Positions 17,457 to 25,298 of a DNA stretch of 61,336 nucleotides are shown one piece after another. This DNA comes from Acidimicrobiia bacterium (lineage in GTDB: Bacteria; Actinomycetota; Acidimicrobiia; Acidimicrobiales; Bin134): positions 1 to 61,336 of the forward strand of contig JAJEGM010000057.1 of the NCBI GenBank assembly GCA_022819825.1. Reading direction: 5' to 3'. The first letter of the stretch is position 1. Each line of letters begins with the position of its first letter. Under the pieces are notes generated by a model. That model was not told where the DNA came from and did no database searches. It was given only the letters and a program-made list of their open reading frames with translations. The translations under genes were made by a program, and so were the position numbers.

Positions 17457-18967
17457 CGCAGCAGCTCCGCGGCCCGCTCGCCCACCGCGATACAGGTCAG
17501 GTTGGTGTTGGCCCGGGGGATCATCGGGAGGATGGAGGCGTCGAACACCGACAGGCGGTCGATACCGTGGACCCGGCCGAAGTCGTCCACCACGTCGCCA
17601 GTGTCGGGGTCGGTTCCCATCCGACAGGTGCCCGAGGCGTGGTACCACGGAAAGCTGAACTGCCGGGCGTAGTCGGCCAGGGCATCGTCGTCGCCATTGG
17701 CGAAGGAGGCCTCGCCGAGTACGGCCACCCGCTCGAACCTTTCCGACAGTGCCTCATGGGTGGCCAACCGGTGGCAGAGGCGCAGGCCGTCGACAAGCTG
17801 GGCGATGTCGTCCGGGCTGTCCAAGAGGTTGAGGTCGATCACCGGCGGGTGCCCAGGGTCGGGCGACAGCACCCGCAGCCGCCCCCGGGATCGGGGGACC
17901 TGGATGCCAGCGCATATGCCCCAGATCAGCTCCGAGCCGCAGACCTCGGCCAAAGGCTCGTTCTGGCTCAGGTCCCAGTGGTTCATCATGCCGATCTGCA
18001 TGTCGTTGGTTACCGGGCTTTGCGGGGAGCTGTAGCGGATGAGCAGCTGGTGCTGCACCATGTCGGTGGTTACTGCTCCCTCGGGCGGGACCACGAAGAT
18101 GAACGCTCCCACGTGCTCCATGAGGTTGGCGCCCACGCCGGGGAGGTCGACCACGGAGCGAATGCCCACCGCCTCCAGATCCCGTACTGGGCCGATGCCC
18201 GAGCGCAAGAGCAGTGCGGGGGTGTTGAGCGCTCCCGCGCACACCACGATGTGGCGGCCCCGAGCCTGCTCCAGGCTGCCGTCGCTAGGCGAATAGGCCA
18301 CCGCAGTGGCCCGGTCCCGCTCGATCACGATGTGGTGGGCGTAGGCCCCACCGATGATGTGGAGGTTGGGTCGCCCGTCGGCCGGGCGGAGGTAGCCCAT
18401 TGCCGTGGACATCCTCACGCCGTCCACCACATTCTGGGGCGAAGGTCCGATGCCTTCCGACACTCCGTCGTTGTGGTCGTCCACCCAGGTCAGACCGTTG
18501 TCTTCGGCGGCGGCCAGGAGTTGCTGCTGGGGGGCGACCAAATCATCTTTGGCTGCCCGCCGGATGGGGATGGGGCCGCCCATTCCGTGGAGGTCGCCCC
18601 CGAGGGGGTCGTCTTCCAATCGCCGGAAGCAGGGGGCCATGGCCTCCCAGCTCCAGTTGGGGCTGGCCCAGGCGTCGTAGTCGCTGGGCATTCCCCGCAG
18701 TGCCACGCCCCCGTTCACCGACGACCCTCCGCCCAGGGTTCGGCCCTGGGGGTAGGGGGCAGTGGCGTCTCCGGAGGTGCGGGCCTGAAAGCCCCAGTCG
18801 CGCCCGGTGTGGGAGAAGTCCACCGCGCCCAGCCGGTCGGCCTCGGGATCGGGCTCGACAGGCCCGGCTTCCAGCAGCAGCACTGAGGTGCCCGAGTTCT
18901 CTGACAGCCGGGCGGCCAGGACCGCGCCAGTGGAGCCACCGCCGACGATCACGAAGTCGTAGATCAT
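17453..18967 (-). CDS. GMC-family FAD oxidoreductase (choline dehydrogenase-like)
   Basis: The 504-residue flavoprotein has the FAD-binding GGGSTGAVLAARLSE (residues 9-23), the GMC signature GRTLGGGSSVNGGVALRG, GVGANLMEHVG, and a C-terminal WYHASGTCRMG with the catalytic His plus PRANTNLT, where an Asn takes the place of the second His/Asn. It oxidises an alcohol to aldehyde or acid. It is second in the six-gene operon, 16 bp after an amidohydrolase and overlapping the D-aminoacylase-type gene by 4 nt. Substrate unknown; choline, polyethylene glycol and aryl alcohol oxidising relatives all share these motifs. Confidence 0.92.
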   Translation of the reverse strand: MIYDFVIVGGGSTGAVLAARLSENSGTSVLLLEAGPVEPDPEADRLGAVDFSHTGRDWGFQARTSGDATAPYPQGRTLGGGSSVNGGVALRGMPSDYDAWASPNWSWEAMAPCFRRLEDDPLGGDLHGMGGPIPIRRAAKDDLVAPQQQLLAAAEDNGLTWVDDHNDGVSEGIGPSPQNVVDGVRMSTAMGYLRPADGRPNLHIIGGAYAHHIVIERDRATAVAYSPSDGSLEQARGRHIVVCAGALNTPALLLRSGIGPVRDLEAVGIRSVVDLPGVGANLMEHVGAFIFVVPPEGAVTTDMVQHQLLIRYSSPQSPVTNDMQIGMMNHWDLSQNEPLAEVCGSELIWGICAGIQVPRSRGRLRVLSPDPGHPPVIDLNLLDSPDDIAQLVDGLRLCHRLATHEALSERFERVAVLGEASFANGDDDALADYARQFSFPWYHASGTCRMGTDPDTGDVVDDFGRVHGIDRLSVFDASILPMIPRANTNLTCIAVGERAAELLR

Positions 18968-18983
18968 GCGCCGGGCTCGACCA

Positions 18984-20186
18984 CTACCGGTCGAAAGGCA
19001 AGTGGAGCATCTTGATGGCGTTGCCCCGCATGATCTTGTAAATCACCTCGTCGGACAGCCCCTCGCACAGCTTCTCGGCCACCTCCTTGGTGTGGGGCCA
19101 AGAGCTGTCGTTGTGGGGGTAGTCGGTTTCGAAGGTCACATTGTCGGTGCCGATGGCCTCGATGTTGGCCAGTCCGTGGTGGTCGTCGAAGAAGCACCCG
19201 TACACGTGATCGGCGAAATACGTGCTGGGCCGCTCGGGAATCACCCCCCATACGCCGTTCCATCCCCGGTTTTGCTCCCACACCACGTCGGCCCGCTCCA
19301 ATATGTAAGGGATCCAGCCAATCTGCCCCTCGCTGTAGGCGATTTTGATCTCGGGGTAGCGGATGAACACACCGGAGAACAGCCAGTCGGCCAGCGATCC
19401 CATGGCGTTGTTGAACGTGAGCGTGGACATCACCGCGGGCGGGGCATCGGCCGAGGTGGACGGCATGCGCGACCCCGACCCGATATGCATGCACACCACG
19501 GTGGCGGTCTCCTCGCAGGCGGCGAAGAACGGTTCCCAGTGGCCGTCGGCGTCGTGGATTGACGGCAGCTCGAGGTTGGTGGGCAGCTCTGTGAACGAGA
19601 CGGCGTGCGCTCCCCGCTCAGCGTTGCGGCGCACTTCGGCGGCGGCCAGGTTCGGATCCCATAGCGGGATCAGCGGCAGGGGAATCAGCCGGCCGTCGGT
19701 GCCGGCACACCACTCCTCGATCATCCAGTCGTTGTAGGCCTGCACGCACAACAGGGCCAGTTCCTTGTCGGCGGCCTCCAAGAAGGTCTGGCCGCAGAAC
19801 CGGGGGAACATGGGAAAACACATCGCTGCCTCGACGTGGTTGATGTCCATGTCGTCGAGGCGGGCCTGTTGCTGCCAGCAACCGGGGAGGATGTCGTCGT
19901 AGGTGATCGGCTGAGGACCGAGATCGTCTTTGGGGTAGCCCGACGCTGCGCTGAGCCGGATAAGGGGATGCTTGAGGTCCTCATAAAGCCAGGAGTCGAT
20001 CGTTCGCTCCACATCGCTGTCCACCCACTCCGGCATGTGATTGATGATCGCCCGGTCTTTGAAGAGCTTTTCCCGCACGACCCGGGGCCCGACGTCGCTG
20101 TACTTGCGGGGCAGGCGGTCGGTCCACAGGGTGGGCGGCTCCACAATGTGGTCGTCCACCGAGATGATTTTGGGGATTTCCGGCAT
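18984..20186 (-). CDS. Amidohydrolase family protein (third DxHxxE paralogue, operon leader)
   Basis: The 400-residue enzyme has Asp11-Asp-His13-Ile-Val-Glu16 and a C-terminal FETDYPHNDSSWPH in which the usual WGSDYPH is changed to ETDYPH. It is the first gene of the minus-strand operon running to 13229. The ATG at 20186 is selected because TACGCT stands 6 nt upstream and the protein then begins directly with the conserved PEIPKIISVDDH strand; an upstream ATG at 20234 would place 16 unconserved residues in front and lie before the promoter. Likely a metal-dependent hydrolase or decarboxylase. Confidence 0.86.
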   Translation of the reverse strand: MPEIPKIISVDDHIVEPPTLWTDRLPRKYSDVGPRVVREKLFKDRAIINHMPEWVDSDVERTIDSWLYEDLKHPLIRLSAASGYPKDDLGPQPITYDDILPGCWQQQARLDDMDINHVEAAMCFPMFPRFCGQTFLEAADKELALLCVQAYNDWMIEEWCAGTDGRLIPLPLIPLWDPNLAAAEVRRNAERGAHAVSFTELPTNLELPSIHDADGHWEPFFAACEETATVVCMHIGSGSRMPSTSADAPPAVMSTLTFNNAMGSLADWLFSGVFIRYPEIKIAYSEGQIGWIPYILERADVVWEQNRGWNGVWGVIPERPSTYFADHVYGCFFDDHHGLANIEAIGTDNVTFETDYPHNDSSWPHTKEVAEKLCEGLSDEVIYKIMRGNAIKMLHLPFDR

Positions 20187-20261
20187 GGATGGAGCGTACT
20201 CTTGGCGCTGCGTCCAGAGCCTGCTGGGGATCATGCCGTCATGCGCTACTAGCCTGTCGCC
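20187..20261. promoter_or_regulatory. Divergent promoter region between catabolic operon and D-aminoacylase paralogues
   Basis: TACGCT on the minus strand (20193-20198) is 6 nt before ATG 20186. TAGCCT on the plus strand (20250-20255) is 6 nt before ATG 20262. The 75-bp region holds both leaderless promoters and little room for other elements; no clear operator palindrome was seen. Confidence 0.5.
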
Positions 20262-21977
20262 ATGCTAGATCTGATCATCAAGGGCGGCTCGGTGGTGGAC
20301 GGCACCGGATCGCCGGGGTTCGCCGCCGACGTAGGCATCAGCGGGGGGAAGATCGCTGCCGTCGGCGAAGTTGGCGAAGCCGCGGCCCAGGTCATCGACG
20401 CTGACGGGCTGGTGGTGGCGCCGGGGTTCATCGACGCCCATACCCACTACGACGCCCAGCTTTTCTGGGATCCTCTGGCCTCTCCCTCAAACGAGCACGG
20501 GGTGACCACGGTGCTGGGCGGCAACTGCGGCTTCACGCTGGCCCCGCTCAAGGCCGACGACGCCGACTACATCCGCCGGATGATGGCCAAGGTGGAGGGG
20601 ATGCCCCTGCCTGCGCTGGAGCAGGGTCTGCCGTGGAGCTGGTCGAGCTTCGCCGAGTACCTGGATGCACTGGACGGGCGCATCGGCGTCAACGCCGGTT
20701 TCCTGGTGGGCCACTCGGCGCTGCGCCGCTATGTGATGGGAGCCGAAGGGACCGGGAACGCGGCCTCCGCTGAGCAGGTGGCGGAGATGGTGCGGTTGCT
20801 GCACGAGGCTCTGGAGGCCGGCGGTCTGGGGTTCTCGTCGTCGCAGTCCACCACGCACTCCGACGGCAACAATGATCCCGTTCCGTCTTATTTTGCCGAC
20901 CGAGACGAGATGCTGGCCCTGTGTGGCGCGGTATCCGATCATCCCGGCACCTGGCTGGAGTTCATCATCACCGGCTGCAACGCGTTCTTCACCGACGAGG
21001 AAATCGACCTGATGACCCAGATGTCGGTGCGGGCCCAGCGGTCGCTCAACTGGAACGTCCTCTCTCACGCTTCCACGATGATGGACCGCACCCAGCACCA
21101 GCTTCGGGCCTCGGATGTGGCCGCCGAGGCCGGAGGGCGCATTGTGGCGCTGTCGATGCCGTCGATCGGCGGGCTGAAGATGAGCTTCGGCAGCTATTGC
21201 GCCCTGTATTTACTGCCCAACTGGGGCGATGTGCTGTACCTGGACCACGACGAGAAGAAGGCCAAGCTGGCTGATCCCGCCGTGCGGCAGTGGCTGGATG
21301 AGCAGGCTCGCAGCTCCGAAGGGCCATTCCAGTTCATCTCCACCTGGGCCAACATGGAGATCGGCGACACCTACGCCCCAGAGAACGCCGGGCTCACCGG
21401 TCGCAAGGTGGGTGACATTGCCGCAGAGCGGGGGGTCGAACCGTTCGACGCCCTGCTCGACATCGTGGTTGCCGACGACCTGCGCACCGCGCTGTGGCCG
21501 CTGTCGTCCGACGATATCGACGTGGCCTGGCAGCAACGGGCCGATCTGTGGCAGGACCAGCGGGTGTTGGTGGGCGGCTCCGACGCCGGCGCCCACCTCG
21601 ACCGCATGTGCGGCGCCCGCTTCCCCACCGAGATGCTGGCCCAGGCAGTGCGCGACCGGGGACTGCTGTCGATGGAGGAGTGCGTGCGGCTCTTGACCGA
21701 CGAGCCTGCCCGCCTGTTCGGCCTGAAGGGCCGAGGCCGGGTGGCCGAGGGCTATTGCGCCGATCTGGTGGTATTCAACCCCGACACGGTGGCCTCCGGC
21801 CCCATCGTGGAGCGCACCGACCTCCCCGGCAGCTGCGAGCGCCTCTACGCCAGCGCCGTCGGAGTGGAGCACGTGCTGGTCAACGGCACCGAGATCATCA
21901 CCGCCGGCCACCCCACCGGCGCCACCCCCGGCACCCTCCTCCGCTCCGGCCGCGACACCGAAACCGTATTGCCTTAG
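20262..21977 (+). CDS. N-acyl-D-amino-acid deacylase-type amidohydrolase (tandem copy 1)
   Basis: The 571-residue protein has His60-x-His62 in FIDAHTHYDAQLFWD, the Cys ligand in GGNCGFTLAP, FLVGHSALRRYVMG and GGSDAGAHLDRMCG, all diagnostic of D-aminoacylase/dihydropyrimidinase-like hydrolases. It is strongly similar along its whole length to the next gene (22049-23761) and more distantly to the operon member at 15717. The start is set by TAGCCT-N6-ATG. It is divergent from the catabolic operon and may act on the same or a related N-acyl compound. Annotation as N-acyl-D-glutamate or D-amino-acid deacylase is family-level only. Confidence 0.88.
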   Translation: MLDLIIKGGSVVDGTGSPGFAADVGISGGKIAAVGEVGEAAAQVIDADGLVVAPGFIDAHTHYDAQLFWDPLASPSNEHGVTTVLGGNCGFTLAPLKADDADYIRRMMAKVEGMPLPALEQGLPWSWSSFAEYLDALDGRIGVNAGFLVGHSALRRYVMGAEGTGNAASAEQVAEMVRLLHEALEAGGLGFSSSQSTTHSDGNNDPVPSYFADRDEMLALCGAVSDHPGTWLEFIITGCNAFFTDEEIDLMTQMSVRAQRSLNWNVLSHASTMMDRTQHQLRASDVAAEAGGRIVALSMPSIGGLKMSFGSYCALYLLPNWGDVLYLDHDEKKAKLADPAVRQWLDEQARSSEGPFQFISTWANMEIGDTYAPENAGLTGRKVGDIAAERGVEPFDALLDIVVADDLRTALWPLSSDDIDVAWQQRADLWQDQRVLVGGSDAGAHLDRMCGARFPTEMLAQAVRDRGLLSMEECVRLLTDEPARLFGLKGRGRVAEGYCADLVVFNPDTVASGPIVERTDLPGSCERLYASAVGVEHVLVNGTEIITAGHPTGATPGTLLRSGRDTETVLP

Positions 21978-22004
21978 GGCAGACCGCAGCCGGTCGTTGA
22001 GCAA

Positions 22005-22019
22005 CCCCAACAGTTGGGG
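22005..22019. repeat. Perfect 7-bp palindrome upstream of second paralogue
   Basis: CCCCAAC and GTTGGGG flank a single central A. It lies 17 bp upstream of the TACTGT hexamer of the following gene, near the -35 position, so it may be a repressor site or a weak hairpin after the preceding gene. Confidence 0.35.
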
Positions 22020-22035
22020 ATCGAATGGGCGCGCC

Positions 22036-22048
22036 TACTGTGGGGGGC
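22036..22048 (+). promoter_or_regulatory. Putative leaderless -10 (TACTGT-N7-ATG)
   Basis: TACTGT at 22036-22041 is followed by seven bases and ATG 22049, favouring that start over the in-frame ATG at 22025. Confidence 0.45.
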
Positions 22049-23761
22049 ATGTTTGATCTGGTGATTCGGGGTGGCGCGGTTGTGGACGGGACCGGGGCTG
22101 AGCCGGTGGTGGCCGATGTGGCGGTTTCCGGGGGGCGGATTGCGGAGATTGGGCAGGTGGATGGGGCGACGGCTCGGACGGTGGATGCCGACGGGCTGGC
22201 GGTGGCGCCGGGGTTCATTGATCCCCATACCCACTACGACGCCCAACTCTTCTGGGATCCGGCGGCCACTCCATCGCCGATGCACGGAGTGACCACCGTG
22301 TTGGGGGGCAACTGCGGGTTCTCCCTGGCGCCGGTCAATCCCGATGACGCCCGCTATTTGCAAGAGATGATGGCCATGGTGGAGGGGATGCCCCTGCCCG
22401 CGCTTGAGCAGGGGCTGCCGTGGGACTGGGAGACGTTCGGGCAGTTCTTGGACAGCCTCGACGGCAACACCGCGGTCAACGCCGGATTCCTGGTGGGCCA
22501 CTCGGCCCTGCGCCGCTACGTGATGGGGTCCGACGCCAATCAGCCGGCGAGTTCTGACCAGCTCGACCAGATGGTGCAGGCCCTCCACGACGGGCTGGCT
22601 GCTGGCGGTATGGGGTTTTCCACGTCGCTGGCCCACACCCACTGGGACGGCGACAATGAACCCGTCCCCAGCCGATTCTCCTCCACCGAGGAGGTGCTGG
22701 CCCTGGCCGGGGCGGTGGCCGACCATCCTGGGACCTGGCTGGAGTTCATCACCTCGGGATGTCTCAGCATGTTCAGCGACGAGGAGATCGAGCTGATGAG
22801 CCAGATGTCGGCTCGAGCCCAGCGCCCGCTGAACTGGAACGTGCTCACCGTCAGCGCCGACACCCAAGACCGCACCGACCACCAGCTTGGGGCCGCCGAT
22901 GCGGCTGCTGAGGTGGGCGGGCGCATTGTGGCGTTGTCGATGCCCACCATCGGGGGGTTGAAGCTGTGCTTCGCCACCTACTGCCCGCTGTACAACATGC
23001 CGGGGTGGAAGGACACCATGAACCTTCCTCATGAGGAGAAGATGGCGGCGCTGGCCGACCCGGAGACCCGGCGGTGGTTGAACGATCAGGCCCAGACCGG
23101 TAGCGGCGGCTTCTACCACATGGCCCAGTGGCAGAACATGGAGATCGGCACCACCTATTCCCCGGAAAACGACGGGCTCACTGGTCGGCGAGTGGGCGAC
23201 ATCGCTGCCGAGCGGGGACAGGAACCGTTCGACACGCTGTGCGACATCGTGCTGGCCGACGACCTGCGCACCGACCTGTGGCCTATCAATGCCGACGACT
23301 CGTCGGAGAGCTGGGCTCATCGAGCCGAGCACTGGCGGGACCCCCGAGTGATCGTGGGCGGCTCCGACGCCGGGGCCCATCTCGACCGCATGTGCGGCAC
23401 CCGTTACTTCACCATCATCCTGGGCGACATCGTGCGCACCCGGGGGCTGTTGCCGCTGGAGGAGGCGGTGCGTCTGATGACCGACGTGCCGGCCCGTTTG
23501 TTCGGGCTCAAAGACCGGGGCCGGGTGGCCGAGGGCTGGCATGCCGACCTGGTGCTGTTCGATCCGGCCACCGTGGCCTCCGATCCCATCGAGGCCCGCG
23601 CCGATCTGCCCGGCGACTGCATGCGCCTGTTCGCCGGCGCCCAGGGCGTCCACCGGGTTCTTGTGGGCGGAACCGACATCGTGGTTGACGGCCAAGTAAC
23701 CGGCGCCACCCCGGGAACCGTATTGCGCTCCGGCCGCGACACCGAGACCGTATTGCCCTGA
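22049..23761 (+). CDS. N-acyl-D-amino-acid deacylase-type amidohydrolase (tandem copy 2)
   Basis: The 570-residue protein is a close paralogue of its upstream neighbour: His60-x-His62 in FIDPHTHYDAQLFWD, GGNCGFSLAP, FLVGHSALRRYVMG, TYCPLYNMPGW and GGSDAGAHLDRMCG. The two proteins also share long central blocks such as LNWNVL and GGRIVALSMP. The start at 22049 gives an N-terminus (MFDLVIRGG) equal to copy 1 and follows the TACTGT hexamer. The pair probably arose by tandem duplication and may differ in acyl or amine specificity. A GC-rich hairpin ends the transcript. Confidence 0.88.
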   Translation: MFDLVIRGGAVVDGTGAEPVVADVAVSGGRIAEIGQVDGATARTVDADGLAVAPGFIDPHTHYDAQLFWDPAATPSPMHGVTTVLGGNCGFSLAPVNPDDARYLQEMMAMVEGMPLPALEQGLPWDWETFGQFLDSLDGNTAVNAGFLVGHSALRRYVMGSDANQPASSDQLDQMVQALHDGLAAGGMGFSTSLAHTHWDGDNEPVPSRFSSTEEVLALAGAVADHPGTWLEFITSGCLSMFSDEEIELMSQMSARAQRPLNWNVLTVSADTQDRTDHQLGAADAAAEVGGRIVALSMPTIGGLKLCFATYCPLYNMPGWKDTMNLPHEEKMAALADPETRRWLNDQAQTGSGGFYHMAQWQNMEIGTTYSPENDGLTGRRVGDIAAERGQEPFDTLCDIVLADDLRTDLWPINADDSSESWAHRAEHWRDPRVIVGGSDAGAHLDRMCGTRYFTIILGDIVRTRGLLPLEEAVRLMTDVPARLFGLKDRGRVAEGWHADLVLFDPATVASDPIEARADLPGDCMRLFAGAQGVHRVLVGGTDIVVDGQVTGATPGTVLRSGRDTETVLP

Positions 23762-23768
23762 GACCCCA

Positions 23769-23812
23769 CTCCGCCCCCGACCGCGCGGGGGTTGACGCAG
23801 CCGGGGGCGGAG
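23769..23812. terminator. GC-rich hairpin between convergent genes
   Basis: CTCCGCCCCCG (23769-23779) pairs perfectly with CGGGGGCGGAG (23802-23812); the loop contains a further CCGCGCGG palindrome. It lies between the ends of the plus-strand hydrolase and the minus-strand HTH gene and could stop both transcripts. Only a short CTTT follows, so it is not a classical intrinsic terminator. Confidence 0.5.
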
Positions 23813-23827
23813 GCTTTGGGGGTGGGG

Positions 23828-24043
23828 TTAGGCGGCGAATTCCTCGTCGATCTTGCGGTAGTACTCGTCCAGACCGCTGAGAGAGGGATGGCGTAACTCC
23901 GATGGGCGGAATCGGACGGCACTGCCGATGCGATAGGCGGGCACGATGCCGTCGTTGATACCTCGAAGCAGGCTGCTTTGATCAATGCTGAGCATCTGGC
24001 ACGCAGCGGCCGGGCCGATGAGGTCTTCCACAGTTTGGGTCAT
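23828..24043 (-). CDS. Small helix-turn-helix (excisionase/MerR-like) DNA-binding protein
   Basis: The 71-residue protein fits the HTH_17/excisionase pattern: a first helix GPAAACQMLS, a recognition helix SLLRGINDGIV, and the wing PAYRIGSAVRFRPSEL. Such proteins are prophage or plasmid excisionases or small regulators. The ATG at 24043 follows GAGAGGAG at a normal Shine-Dalgarno distance. It stands alone beside a lower-GC intergenic region, so it may be a leftover of a mobile element, but no integrase or attachment site is visible here. Confidence 0.7.
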   Translation of the reverse strand: MTQTVEDLIGPAAACQMLSIDQSSLLRGINDGIVPAYRIGSAVRFRPSELRHPSLSGLDEYYRKIDEEFAA

Positions 24044-24358
24044 GAACTTGCTCCTCTCTCTCCTCCGCCTCAGCCTTAGATCACGGCCGCGACGGGAATG
24101 GAGCGGGCATTCTCGCGATCCAAATTCTCAAATAATTCCCAACTGAGCGGTCTTGGGGAGCGGATAGTTGGGCATGCGTTACGTCGATCTGTGGAAATCT
24201 TCCTGTGGACGACGCAACACAATCATTTGACCTGGGTTTTTGGTTCGCACTTGAGGAGTGGGTACCAAGGGGTAACCTGTGTAAAAGAAATTTCTTAAAA
24301 AGTCACGAAATCAACGCGAAATCAGCAGCTTTAGCACAGATAATGTTGTGGCCCAGGG
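24044..24358. other. Lower-GC intergenic island, no recognised gene
   Basis: These 315 bp are clearly richer in A+T than the surroundings (for example AAGAAATTTCTTAAAAAG around 24290). They contain CCCAACT (24138-24144) and AGTTGGG (24166-24172) as a 7-bp inverted repeat, and two TGTGGA-containing stretches (TGTGGAAAT, TGTGGACGA) that faintly resemble DnaA boxes. A possible 66-codon reading frame here has no recognisable family, so I do not call it. The region could hold an unannotated RNA, regulatory DNA or decayed foreign DNA. Confidence 0.4.
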
Positions 24359-25252
24359 TTAGGTTCGGGAGACCACCTCGGTCGCGAAGCGGTCCAGGGT
24401 GGCTTTGGCAGAGTCCAGATCGGGGTCATGGGTGCTGTAGATCATGCGGGTCGCCCCCAGATCGGCCAGGAATCGGGCGTCGTCGAGAGTGGAGCCGAAG
24501 CCCTGAAGCTCACAGGCTTCAGCTCGTCCCGCATCCGCAGCCCACCGCTGCACCTCGGCCCACATCTCAGGCCAGCGATCCCTGTTCTGCGAGGCTGAGA
24601 ACGCGGGCAGGAATGCATCGCCCCGCTGGCCGGCTCGGCGCAGCGCCGGAGGGGAGTGGCCCCCCACGATGATGGGGATGCCGCCGGGCTGGCGGGGATG
24701 AGTCGTGAGTTGGACGCCTTCGAAGGCAATGGTCGGTCCTGAGAAGCTGGCCACCGGGTTGGACCACAGCTCCCGCATGACGTCGATGTACTCGTCGGTA
24801 CGGGCGCCCCGGTTGGCGAAGGAGTAGCCCAGAGCGTCGAACTCGTCGGCTAGCCATCCCGCGCCGATTCCGAGTTCAGCCCGGCCTCCCGACAGCACAT
24901 CGATGGTGGCAAGCTGCTTGGCCAGCAGCATCGGGTGGCGCTGGGGCAGAACCAAGACCGCAGTGCCAAAGCGCAGTGAGCGGGTGACCCCAGCCAGAAA
25001 GGCCATCAGTGCCAGCGGCTCGGGCAGTTGGGTGTGCTCGTTGTCCCACGGATAGGCCCCCGATCCGGCGTAGGGGTACAGCGCCCTTTTGGCCTCGGGG
25101 AACACGATGTGGTCGGCGAAGAACAGCGAATCGCATCCCACCTCCTCGGCGTGGCGGGCAAACCCGGCCAGAAACTCAGGGTCGGCGATAGGTGCCGCCG
25201 GTGGTCCCGTCACTCCGGTTGCGCTGCCGATGAGATAGAGCCCGAATTTCAT
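24359..25252 (-). CDS. LLM-class F420-dependent oxidoreductase
   Basis: The 297-residue luciferase-like protein starts MKFGLYLIGS and shows AEEVGCDSLFFADHIVFP, RSLRFGTAVLVLPQRHPMLLAKQLAT and the LGIGAGWLADEFDALG block that defines one F420-dependent subgroup (Rv-type LLM, TIGR03619-like). The start at 25252 is preferred because homologous proteins begin at this strand, and because GGAAGG lies 8 nt upstream; an ATG at 25330 would run into the divergent helicase gene. It is divergent from the helicase with only 46 bp between starts. Substrate unknown. Confidence 0.88.
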   Translation of the reverse strand: MKFGLYLIGSATGVTGPPAAPIADPEFLAGFARHAEEVGCDSLFFADHIVFPEAKRALYPYAGSGAYPWDNEHTQLPEPLALMAFLAGVTRSLRFGTAVLVLPQRHPMLLAKQLATIDVLSGGRAELGIGAGWLADEFDALGYSFANRGARTDEYIDVMRELWSNPVASFSGPTIAFEGVQLTTHPRQPGGIPIIVGGHSPPALRRAGQRGDAFLPAFSASQNRDRWPEMWAEVQRWAADAGRAEACELQGFGSTLDDARFLADLGATRMIYSTHDPDLDSAKATLDRFATEVVSRT

Positions 25253-25282
25253 TCCCGTAGCCTTCCACGCCTTATCTGCCTC

Positions 25283-25298
25283 TAGCCTCAATCTCGCC
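25283..25298 (+). promoter_or_regulatory. Putative -10 TAGCCT with 10-nt spacer
   Basis: TAGCCT (25283-25288) lies 10 nt before ATG 25299, giving a predicted 5' leader of only a few bases. Confidence 0.45.

Noticed and set aside
21974..23695. A 573-codon minus frame opposite the second D-aminoacylase paralogue
   Set aside because: It lacks any family motif and mirrors a strongly conserved plus-strand gene of the same length.
24190..24220. TGTGGA-containing stretches resembling DnaA boxes
   Set aside because: Only two imperfect copies and no dnaA, dnaN or gyrase genes nearby, so no origin is claimed.
24098..24298. Possible 66-residue gene in the AT-rich island
   Set aside because: No family, no ribosome site or promoter of the local type, and base composition alone explains the open frame.
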